A stretch of 10,454 nt of DNA from JAJQCI01 sp964388305 (GTDB lineage Bacteria; Bacillota; Clostridia; Lachnospirales; CAG-274), in NCBI GenBank assembly GCA_964388305.1, contig CAYMAA010000060.1:1-10454 (forward strand), written 5' to 3'. The position numbers were made by a program, and so were the translations under genes. Below the pieces are notes generated by a model. That model was not told where the DNA came from, made no database searches, and saw nothing but the letters and a program-made list of their open reading frames with translations. Shown here in pieces: positions 1 through 6,720 of the stretch (within the stretch, counting starts at the first letter, position 1; the number at the start of each line of letters is the position of its first letter).

Positions 1-3000
1 TTTTCTGCCGCATAAGCAACATAGTTGGCATAGTACTTGTTAGCGTCAACATCAGGGAATGCAGCTTCCTTTGTTCCAAGTCCGTCATAACCGACAGCTC
101 TTGAAATCATTACACAGAAGTCACCCCTTGTAATGTTGTTGTCAGGTACAAAGGTTGATGCCGTAACACCGCTTACAATACCCTTATCATTAAGTGCGTT
201 AATAGCCTCTACTGCCCAAGCTCTGTCTGCAATATCCGTAAATCCCTTAACAGCAGGTGTTTCACTCGGTGTTTCGTTTGCGGACTCATTATCGCCGGGT
301 GTTGTGGAAGCAGGCGCTTTTGTTGTAGCCTCTGTAGCTGCTTCGGTTGTAGTGGTAGCTCTGCTGCTGCTTCCGCCGCCACCGCCGCCGCCTGAGCTGT
401 GAGTAGGCGCCTTAGTTGTAGCTTCTGTTCCATCTGTATCCGGAGTAATTGGCGTAATTCCAAAGAACTCTGCGTAAGCGTCATTGTAAACAGGAATATC
501 GGATGTCTTGTAGGTATAAGCGTGTTCGGCTTTAAGCTCAAGGAATCCGTTAAGGTTATAGCTGCCGTCGCTGTTCTGGGAAATAAATCCCTTATCGTCA
601 ACAGCGTCTGTTTCGTTTACGGAAACAAACCAGTCGGGAGTTACAGTTTCGCCGTTTGAATTATAACCAGAATATCCTGTATTTGTGTAACCATCTCTGG
701 ACTTGCCCCAGTCTGTCTTTGTTCCGGCTTCCTTAACAAGCCAGTTTGTTTCGCTCTCTGTAAGTACAGGAGTAAAATCTCTGTGAAGTGTAAGAATAGG
801 ACTCTTTTCGGAGTTGGTAGCCTGTGCGGTTTCATAAACAGCTTTAAGCGCTTCAGAGTCGAAGGACTGGTTGGTCCAATCCAAATCCTGTGAAAATGCC
901 GCAATACTGTCCTTAGTTAAAGCACAAACAGAAATTGCCCCGTCAAGGTTGTAGTTACAAATCTTGTTTGTAACGCCTGAGTATAAGCCGTAGTTGGATG
1001 ATACACCCGGTGTTTTGGATGTTACAGTCCAAGCATAGCCTCTCTCGCTGTTAGCCTCTTTAAATGTACCGTTATGGTAGGATACACAGTTTCTAACCTT
1101 CATAGCCGGGTTGGAGTTGGAGTCAATACCCTTGCTCTTGTTGCCGAACGCAACAGAGTCTTTAATATAGTGCTGAACGTATGTGTTCTCGCCGCCAAGC
1201 TTAAATCCGTTACCGGAAGATGCGCCTGCCTGTGCAAGAAGCTTATCGCCAATACTATAGCTATTTGGGTCAAGAGAACCGTAAATAACCTTCTGTAATG
1301 AGGAGTCAATGTTCTTAGCTCCTACATTGTCCTCGGTAATTAAGTAGTATGAACAGTCATAGGAAATACAATCCTCAAGAATTGTTGCGCCGATAGGCCC
1401 TGATGAAACCTTTGTATATAAATCCCAACCGTCATCAAAGTTGTTGTGAGATACACAATTCTTAAATATGTTGCCGTTGCCTACAGTAAGCTTACAGCCA
1501 AAGCCGTCAGCGTTACCGCCGGAGGTATCTGTAGAGTTGTAGCTCTCGCAATATACAACAAGGTTGTTTGCAGGGTATGTGTCATAGGTATTTGAAGAGT
1601 TTCCTGAAATCTGGAAGCCTGTAGTACCCGACTCGGCAAATACACAGTTTTCAACTATACAGTTGGAGCCTGAAAGCTGACCGCCCGTTGAGTTGTTAGC
1701 CGAGTTTTTAAATACAATACCCTTTACCCACCAGTAGTTGCCGCCAATGGTAATACCTGTGTCTTTTCTTTGCATATCTACAATAACCTGTCTGTCTGTT
1801 TCGGCTTTAAGCACATTTCTGCCGGTCTTATAGCCGTAGTTTGTAGATGCGATGTTAATATCTTCATCAAGGTAATATGTACCGTTAAGCATAATTATCT
1901 CGCAAGAATCATTGCTTGATTCAACAATGGCAAGTGCAGTGTCAATATCAAGAGGACTTGCTTTTGTTCCTTCGCCTGTAAAGCTGCCGTAAACATCGGG
2001 GTTGCTTGTACAGAAGCCCTTATCCTTTTCGGGAGCAACATAAAGCGTAGTGCTTGCCGCTACGTTGGATGCACAGTAAAGCGTTTTACGATAGTAAATA
2101 GTATCGTAAGATGTAAGCTTGTCATTCTTGCTCGGTGTGTATGCTATAGTAAGGTCATACTTTGTGTTTTCTTTAAGCTTTACAGGTATAGCTGTATTCT
2201 TCTTTGTAACAATTGTACCGTTCGCAACAATTTCATCGCCTAATCTTACAACTACAGTACCGCCGCTGTCGTTGTTTGCTTTAAGGTTAAGCGAGTAGTT
2301 TGTGTTTGTTGTGTAAAGACTTGACGTAATTGTAAGACCTGCCGTAGCAACCTCATCTGTGCCGCCTGCCGTATTATAGTCCGTATCCATATCGCTCTCG
2401 TAAACATCAATGTTGCTTACGTTAATGGAAGCGTATCTTGCAGCAAAGAAGCCGACATAAATTGTGTCGCTGTTCTGGTCAATAAGAGGATCCCCCTCAA
2501 GTCCGTCAAGCACATAAGAATAAGCGTATGAGAATGTCTTTCCAACAACTCTGTCCCTGTAAGCCTCGTTGTGAGTACCTACATCAACAATTGTACATTC
2601 TTCATAATAACCGCTGTTTACTCTTGTAAGAGTAATGTGGTAAACATCACCCGGTGCGGGATAGAAACATTCGCCTGAGCTGAGCTGAGCGTCTGTTGTC
2701 ATATAATCGCCAAATTCGGAACCGTCGTATAATGTATAACCTGTTCCCGAAAGAGCCGCCTGGTCAGTACCGTCCCATGCAAGAACACCGCTTCTTACAT
2801 ACATCTTAATACGGTTGCTGTTAGCTCTTGTAATGTTAGCCGCTGTAAGGAAGGATGAAGGATAAGACTCGGTAGCAAAACCGCCCGCAATAATAATATT
2901 GGAGAAGAAGTCATCACCCTTGGAGCCAAACGGAACAGGCTCTCCGTTATCGTCCTTCTTAGCGTTTTCTGTTTTAACAACTATTTCAGTACCATGTCCC

Positions 3001-6000
3001 TCATAGCTTGCGGATTCTGCTGAATACCCGGAAACAGGCTGAAGAGGAATAACATCTCTCGCCATAATACCAAACGCTTCCTGACCGTATCTTGTCTTGT
3101 TGGTAGCGTTCTGTAAGAATGAGTCTACAGTAATATCTGCGGAAATACTGAAGTTATTTTCAGCATTTACTCTTGTATAGTAGTAAACAATACCGTCATG
3201 ACCGGAGTTTGTAACCTTACCTGCGCCGTTAATGGATTCAAGATAAGCATTCTCTGCAAGTCCGTTTTCATCGGCATTTGTTAAATTATACTTGGAGTTG
3301 CCGGATGTAGCGCCAAATATAGTTGTTTTCCATGTAAATGTAGGGTCGTCCCAAATGGTAATGTCAAAGGATATTTCCGCAAGCATTTCGTTTGCGGGCT
3401 TAACAGTTACCGTATATGTTCCCGTTTGGGAAGGATCAACCGCCGATACGTTTACGGTATATTCGTTCTTTTCAAGAGTAACATAAGTACCGTCGCTCAT
3501 AAAGTTCTGCAATACCATCTCGGCTTCAATGGTTTTCTTAATTGTTTCAATGTCAGTACCCTTGTTGTAGGTTGTTCTCGGATACTTTTCAACCTCTGTT
3601 GCAACAATTGCGTTGTTGCTAACACTGTATTGGAATGTAGCCTTAAAGTTGTTGTCTGCGTTAAGTGTTACAACCGCTTCATAATTTCCTATAGCTCCGG
3701 TTGTAAAGTTGGAAACTGTGTAAGCTCCGTCGGAAATAATCTCAACATAATCTGATGTTCCGTCACTATATGTACCGGAAACCTTCAAACCGTCTATGCT
3801 TACTTCCTCACCCACTACATAATTTCTCTTAATAGGAGCTGTGGCAATTTGAATACCCTTGAGAGTATAATCGTAAATTGTAACAGAAAAGCTGTCGCTT
3901 ACGCCGTTAGGACTGATAGTGTCGGTTTCGGCATAGCTAACCAAAACGCTCTTCCTGCCTGCGTCAGCCTTTGTAATTGTTGTATCCGCTGTAACAGTCT
4001 TGCCGTCAAGTGTAAATACAGTGTTGTCAAGACTGAGCTCTTCGCTTGTGCCGTCCTCAAATGTTACAGTACCCTCATAACCGTCTGTTGAAAACAGCTC
4101 ATAAGGATAATACCTGTTAATAAGCGGCTCGTATGTAAGGGTTATGTCCGTTACATTCTTCTTGCGGATCGTGTAAGGAGATGTTGCCGTAGCGGAACCC
4201 TTAACAACTGTAATTTCCTTTTCTCCTGTTGAAGATGAATCAAATCCCGAAACGATATAGTCATCAATTTCGCCCGATGATCCATCGTCATAATATGCCG
4301 TAACAGCCATACCTTCCTGATTAAATGCTTCACCCACATAGTATACAGTCTGTGCAGGAGGTGTTGTTACCTCAATAGACTCAACTACTCTGTTGTCAAC
4401 AAAAAGATCAATGTTGGAGAATGTTACGTCTACGTTTCTTGCAACAAACATACCCGGGTAAATTGTTCCGGAAAATACTGCCGGGTCGGACTTAGCTGTT
4501 TTATAAGTCTGTCCGTCAGGTGTTGTAATTGCAAATGAATAAGCTGTGCCGGATTTTGCAAGGCTTAACTTATATGTTTCCCCTGCCGTAGGCACAAAGT
4601 CCGCAAACGGCTCATAGGTTGCTTCATTGGCTGTTTTTGTAAACTCTCTCGCAACAGCGCCCTGATAGTTTACAGTTGTGCCGTCAGCCGCCGTATAGCT
4701 GCCCTCTGTAAAAAGCGCAAGCATTTCCGAAGGTGTGTGTCTGTCAGAAGCAGTAGCGGCGGTATATGAAGGATCAGATAAGTCTGTAGTGCTTCTGAAT
4801 ACCAAACCGAAAGCTGTCTGCTTAGGGTTGGAGCCGTCTAAATATTGATTGATTGTTACATCTGCGCTAAGCGTAAAGTTAGCGTTTTCGTCAACCTCGC
4901 TTGCATAATAAACATATTCCTCGTCGGAAGATGAAAGCTTACCCTTGTTTGTACCTGTAGGATAAAGGTGAACAGTGTCGGGTGTGCCGTCCTCTTTAGA
5001 GGTTACATCTGCCAAAAGACCTCCAACAGCCTTTTCGCTTGAATATGATGTTTTCCATTCACCTGCCTCATAAACCTGAGTGCCTGATGCTAATTTAAGA
5101 TCGGTAAATGTAACATCAAAGGATCTCGCAACAAAAGCGCCCACATATAAGGTGTCGCCCATTTCAAAATTGATCGGGGAGGCGTCAAGGGTTGCAAGCT
5201 CATCAACAGAAATGTTTGAAGAGGTGCCGTTTACATCAAGTGTAAACATTTTCAAAGCAGAGTTGTAGGAAAGCTTTACGGGAACAGTATCTCCCTCTTT
5301 AACCGTTACCGCCTCGCCTAACGCAAATTTTTGCGACAAATTGGGATATGTAGCGGAAGAATTTTGAGAAACAAGTGTACCTGCCGTGTCTGTGGTTCTT
5401 ACATAACCGATGGCTGAATAAGGATCGCTTGTATCTTCACTGTCCTTAGCAAATCTGTAAGGTGCGGCAGCAATAGAACCGCCGTAATTGCCGTCGCCGG
5501 GGTTTACACCGTCAACAGGCTCATTTGTTCTTGCCATCAAACCGAATGAAGACTGATTTGATAAATTGGAGCCTCCAAAGCTGTTAATGGTGGCGTTTGC
5601 ACTTATTGTAAAGTCCTTGTCCGTAGGAACTGCCTGATAATAATAAACAATACCGTCCTGAGTACTGCTTATTTTACCCTTTTTAGCCATAAGCTCAACT
5701 TCCGTATCTGAGCTTGCTACGATAGAAAAATTTCCGGGCAAACGGTTTCCGCCGTCTGTACTGTTTCCGAAAATAGCTCCCTTCCAATCGCCGGCAGTTA
5801 TAATTTCAACATCGGCAGCTTCGGTCGTAGACTCTACGCTCTCCTCTTCGCCCTCAGCTAAAACAGCATCTCCGGATTCTACCGTATCTGCAACGGCCGC
5901 AACGGCTGTTTCCTCGGCATCATCGGCAAATGCGTTAAAGGAAATTGACGTAACTGTCATAGCAGCCGCCAAAATCCCCGCTAAAAGTCTGCGCATTTTC

Positions 6001-6002
6001 AT
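1..6002 (-). CDS. Cell-surface pectate lyase, family PL9, with SLH anchor (3' end outside window)
   Basis: Secreted enzyme predicted to cleave homogalacturonan (pectate) by calcium-dependent beta-elimination while bound to the cell wall. The ATG at 6002 follows AAAGGAG with an 8-nt spacer; an ATG at 6006 is out of frame. The frame stays open for 2000 codons to the window edge. Seen in order: signal peptide (residues 1-26, KMRR then a hydrophobic core, AFA cleavage site), acidic linker (27-68), concanavalin-like modules at about 71-306 and 314-536, about four Ig-like Big_3-type modules (538-882), a third concanavalin-like module (889-1203), an FN3-like segment (about 1210-1310), PL9 (about 1320-1830), a Thr/Gly linker (1855-1915), and SLH repeats from about 1918. 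PL9 residues match the family: Asp1499, Asp1523, Asp1524 and Asp1527 have the same 24-1-3 spacing as the calcium ligands of Erwinia Pel9A, and Lys1601 in NGFKLGG matches its catalytic lysine. A further one or two SLH repeats probably lie beyond the edge. Family assignment is firm; the exact substrate is inferred. Confidence 0.95.
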   Translation of the reverse strand, partial: MKMRRLLAGILAAAMTVTSISFNAFADDAEETAVAAVADTVESGDAVLAEGEEESVESTTEAADVEIITAGDWKGAIFGNSTDGGNRLPGNFSIVASSDTEVELMAKKGKISSTQDGIVYYYQAVPTDKDFTISANATINSFGGSNLSNQSSFGLMARTNEPVDGVNPGDGNYGGSIAAAPYRFAKDSEDTSDPYSAIGYVRTTDTAGTLVSQNSSATYPNLSQKFALGEAVTVKEGDTVPVKLSYNSALKMFTLDVNGTSSNISVDELATLDASPINFEMGDTLYVGAFVARSFDVTFTDLKLASGTQVYEAGEWKTSYSSEKAVGGLLADVTSKEDGTPDTVHLYPTGTNKGKLSSSDEEYVYYASEVDENANFTLSADVTINQYLDGSNPKQTAFGLVFRSTTDLSDPSYTAATASDRHTPSEMLALFTEGSYTAADGTTVNYQGAVAREFTKTANEATYEPFADFVPTAGETYKLSLAKSGTAYSFAITTPDGQTYKTAKSDPAVFSGTIYPGMFVARNVDVTFSNIDLFVDNRVVESIEVTTPPAQTVYYVGEAFNQEGMAVTAYYDDGSSGEIDDYIVSGFDSSSTGEKEITVVKGSATATSPYTIRKKNVTDITLTYEPLINRYYPYELFSTDGYEGTVTFEDGTSEELSLDNTVFTLDGKTVTADTTITKADAGRKSVLVSYAETDTISPNGVSDSFSVTIYDYTLKGIQIATAPIKRNYVVGEEVSIDGLKVSGTYSDGTSDYVEIISDGAYTVSNFTTGAIGNYEAVVTLNADNNFKATFQYSVSNNAIVATEVEKYPRTTYNKGTDIETIKKTIEAEMVLQNFMSDGTYVTLEKNEYTVNVSAVDPSQTGTYTVTVKPANEMLAEISFDITIWDDPTFTWKTTIFGATSGNSKYNLTNADENGLAENAYLESINGAGKVTNSGHDGIVYYYTRVNAENNFSISADITVDSFLQNATNKTRYGQEAFGIMARDVIPLQPVSGYSAESASYEGHGTEIVVKTENAKKDDNGEPVPFGSKGDDFFSNIIIAGGFATESYPSSFLTAANITRANSNRIKMYVRSGVLAWDGTDQAALSGTGYTLYDGSEFGDYMTTDAQLSSGECFYPAPGDVYHITLTRVNSGYYEECTIVDVGTHNEAYRDRVVGKTFSYAYSYVLDGLEGDPLIDQNSDTIYVGFFAARYASINVSNIDVYESDMDTDYNTAGGTDEVATAGLTITSSLYTTNTNYSLNLKANNDSGGTVVVRLGDEIVANGTIVTKKNTAIPVKLKENTKYDLTIAYTPSKNDKLTSYDTIYYRKTLYCASNVAASTTLYVAPEKDKGFCTSNPDVYGSFTGEGTKASPLDIDTALAIVESSNDSCEIIMLNGTYYLDEDINIASTNYGYKTGRNVLKAETDRQVIVDMQRKDTGITIGGNYWWVKGIVFKNSANNSTGGQLSGSNCIVENCVFAESGTTGFQISGNSSNTYDTYPANNLVVYCESYNSTDTSGGNADGFGCKLTVGNGNIFKNCVSHNNFDDGWDLYTKVSSGPIGATILEDCISYDCSYYLITEDNVGAKNIDSSLQKVIYGSLDPNSYSIGDKLLAQAGASSGNGFKLGGENTYVQHYIKDSVAFGNKSKGIDSNSNPAMKVRNCVSYHNGTFKEANSERGYAWTVTSKTPGVSSNYGLYSGVTNKICNYNLDGAISVCALTKDSIAAFSQDLDWTNQSFDSEALKAVYETAQATNSEKSPILTLHRDFTPVLTESETNWLVKEAGTKTDWGKSRDGYTNTGYSGYNSNGETVTPDWFVSVNETDAVDDKGFISQNSDGSYNLNGFLELKAEHAYTYKTSDIPVYNDAYAEFFGITPITPDTDGTEATTKAPTHSSGGGGGGGSSSRATTTTEAATEATTKAPASTTPGDNESANETPSETPAVKGFTDIADRAWAVEAINALNDKGIVSGVTASTFVPDNNITRGDFCVMISRAVGYDGLGTKEAAFPDVDANKYYANYVAYAAE
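312..428 (-). repeat. Thr/Gly linker with duplicated TEATTKAP and a Gly7 run
   Basis: Two 24-bp near-copies (405-428 and 312-335, three mismatches) each encode TEATTKAP. They flank a run of seven glycines (residues 1871-1877) and a TTTTE stretch. The low-complexity linker joins the PL9 domain to the SLH anchor and is probably flexible and possibly O-glycosylated. The GCC/GGC-rich run at 372-392 could vary in length by slippage. Confidence 0.8.
2394..3338 (-). repeat. Concanavalin-like module, copy 3 of 3
   Basis: Residues about 889-1203, separated from copies 1 and 2 by the Ig-like block and close upstream of the catalytic domain. Landmarks are FTWK (Trp891), GKVTNS, GIVYYYTRV, NFSISADITVDSF, FGIMARDV and VGFFAARYASINVSNIDV. 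It is longer than the other copies because of inserted loops in its second half. Confidence 0.65.
3355..4390 (-). repeat. Tandem bacterial Ig-like (Big_3-type) modules
   Basis: Residues about 538-882 hold about four units of 70-90 residues. Most open with a strand like VESIEV or LKGIQI, then a YYVGEAF or NYVVGEEV turn, and a YDDGSS or YSDGTS turn. They end in strands such as YTIRKK (near 4157) and SVTIYD (near 3871). This is the pattern of bacterial Ig-like group 3 domains, which act as spacers or adhesion modules in surface proteins. The fourth unit (about 3609-3355) is the least regular. Confidence 0.65.
4395..5063 (-). repeat. Concanavalin-like module, copy 2 of 3
   Basis: Residues about 314-536, directly after copy 1. 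Landmarks are GEWK (Trp316), KGKLSS, YVYYASEV, NFTLSADVTINQY, FGLVFRS and GMFVARNVDVTFSNIDL. It is divergent from copy 1 outside these motifs, so the duplication is old. Confidence 0.7.
5085..5792 (-). repeat. Concanavalin-like module, copy 1 of 3
   Basis: Residues about 71-306 of the pectate lyase. It starts at GDWKG (Trp73) and carries KGKISS, then GIVYYY, DFTISANATINSF, FGLMAR, and near the end VGAFVARSFDVTFTDLKL. The same ordered landmarks recur in copies 2 and 3. The beta-rich pattern suggests a concanavalin A-like, carbohydrate-binding jelly roll. I cannot name a specific Pfam family for it. Confidence 0.7.
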
Positions 6003-6010
6003 TCATTTCA

Positions 6011-6017
6011 CTCCTTT
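6011..6017 (-). promoter_or_regulatory. Ribosome-binding site of the pectate lyase gene
   Basis: AAAGGAG ends 8 nt before the ATG at 6002. This spacing decides between that ATG and the out-of-frame ATG at 6006, which would have only 4 nt. Confidence 0.8.
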
Positions 6018-6132
6018 ATTTTGTTTTGTCGTTTCTTGGTCAATCACATCTGCTCAGGCAAAAAAGTCCCGCAAAATATAATACAGAAGAATTTGCATAA
6101 GCAAAGAAAAATAACCAAAACACAATTCTCTA

Positions 6133-6171
6133 TTACATGAGTAAAATAAAACACCGAACTCTTGCGGGCAT
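6133..6171 (-). other. Short upstream ORF in the leader (12 codons)
   Basis: ATG at 6171 opens a 12-codon frame (MPARVRCFILLM) ending in TAA at 6135. GAGGA lies 12 nt upstream, which is too far to be a strong ribosome-binding site. The frame covers the CCCGCAA segment that pairs with the pre-U-tract arm, so ribosomes here could change the leader fold. Coding is unproven. Confidence 0.2.
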
Positions 6172-6273
6172 TTCGGCAATAAGTCCTCAAAAGCCGCTTA
6201 AATTTGAAAAGCTATTAACCAAAACGCAAGCTAAAGCAGGCATATTTATAAAACCCATTTCATAGTTATACTT

Positions 6274-6302
6274 ATTATATACCTTGCTTTAGTAAAAATC
6301 AA
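6274..6302 (-). promoter_or_regulatory. Sigma-A promoter upstream of the pectate lyase gene
   Basis: TTGATT (6302-6297) and a perfect TATAAT (6279-6274) are separated by exactly 17 bp. An A/T block with runs of A and T (6303-6325) lies directly upstream and could act as an UP element. This is the best promoter match in the intergenic region and points towards the pectate lyase. A weaker TATTAT nearer the gene was not preferred. Confidence 0.7.
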
Positions 6303-6407
6303 TATAAAAAAAATATTTTTAATTAAGTTTAACCTGATTTTGAGCTATTTTCACAATTTTAATACTGCTTTTTTATGCAATATTACTATAAATACAAATT
6401 AATCGCC

Positions 6408-6456
6408 AAAAATACTTGTACGCATAACCGTATATCTTTTAAGGCGTTTACCGTAC
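6408..6456 (-). terminator. Weak candidate terminator of the tail operon
   Basis: GTACG (6456-6452, starting before the last gene's reading frame by only a few bases past its stop) can pair with CGTAC (6422-6418). Further short pairings (UAA with UUA, CG with CG) leave bulges, and five T residues (6412-6408) follow after a short gap. It lies where the operon should end, but the stem is imperfect and AT-rich. A competing CGCC/GGCG pairing exists. Confidence 0.3.
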
Positions 6457-6699
6457 TGTTCCTGCCCTAAGCTCCCCCTCAAAGCTTACACCGTCCCAAA
6501 ACCCTTTAATATATATTTCAACCTCTCTTTTTCCCAAAGCCTCGCTTTCCTTTTCCAAAATTTTTTCAAGCCTGCGTCTGTCTTTTTTTCCAAGGCTCTT
6601 TAAAAAATCAATCATTTCAAGGTCAGTGCTCTTGTTTTCGGGCAAATCGCCGCAGGTCTCAGCGCCCGTTTGCCATAATTTCTCATTAATGCTTTTCAT
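6448..6699 (-). CDS. Small charged protein of unknown function, last gene of the tail operon
   Basis: An 83-residue protein that I do not recognise. The ATG at 6699 is chosen because GAAGGTGAGG lies about 6 nt upstream. A TTG at 6717 would add six residues but has no ribosome-binding site. The gene begins 21 bp after the stop of the tail fibre gene. The protein has no signal peptide or membrane segment. Its middle (KKDRRRLEKILEKESEALGK) is a highly charged likely helix, and it ends in an aromatic, glycine-containing stretch (YIKGFWDGVSFEGEL). That overall form weakly resembles small helical proteins of the DUF6809 kind found in Firmicute prophages, but this is only an impression. It sits where PBSX-like operons carry small XkdX-type proteins or the start of the lysis genes. 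It does not look like a holin, because it has no hydrophobic helix. A fibre chaperone or a regulator is possible. Confidence 0.75.
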   Translation of the reverse strand: MKSINEKLWQTGAETCGDLPENKSTDLEMIDFLKSLGKKDRRRLEKILEKESEALGKREVEIYIKGFWDGVSFEGELRAGTVR

Positions 6700-6720
6700 A
6701 TTAAGCCTCACCTTCAAAAA

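Larger units (their letters stand above)
6003..6267 (-). promoter_or_regulatory. Long 5' leader of the pectate lyase gene, candidate attenuator or structured RNA
   Basis: If transcription starts just after the TATAAT at 6279-6274, the untranslated leader is about 265 nt. A hairpin (6178-6172 with 6158-6152, five Watson-Crick pairs plus two G-U) presents CCCGCAA (6168-6162) in its 13-nt loop. That loop is exactly complementary to UUGCGGG at 6074-6068, which is followed after two bases by a U6 tract at 6065-6060. The pairing could form a pseudoknot or a terminator-like stem enclosing 87 nt. An upstream eight-pair hairpin (UUUUCAAA with UUUGAGGA) lies near 6207-6181. No known riboswitch consensus was recognised. 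The complementarity is seen; the regulatory role is inferred. Confidence 0.4.

Noticed and set aside
133..402. Plus-strand ORF with a proline run
   Set aside because: It is the antisense shadow of the Thr/Gly linker and SLH region of the pectate lyase; it has no ribosome-binding site and no family features.
3426..4091. Cysteine-rich plus-strand ORFs
   Set aside because: They lie fully antisense to the Ig-like block of the long minus-strand frame and reflect its codon use.
6068..6100. Second promoter (TATTAT near 6082) close to the pectate lyase gene
   Set aside because: The -35 match at the right spacing is poor, and the upstream TTGATT-17-TATAAT is much better. It is not excluded.
6003..6267. 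Cyclic-di-GMP riboswitch (class I or II) in the leader
   Set aside because: The conserved core motifs of either class could not be found; only generic pairing is visible.
6448..6717. TTG at 6717 as the start of the small last gene
   Set aside because: The likely ribosome-binding site GAAGGTGAGG lies after this TTG and suits the ATG at 6699.
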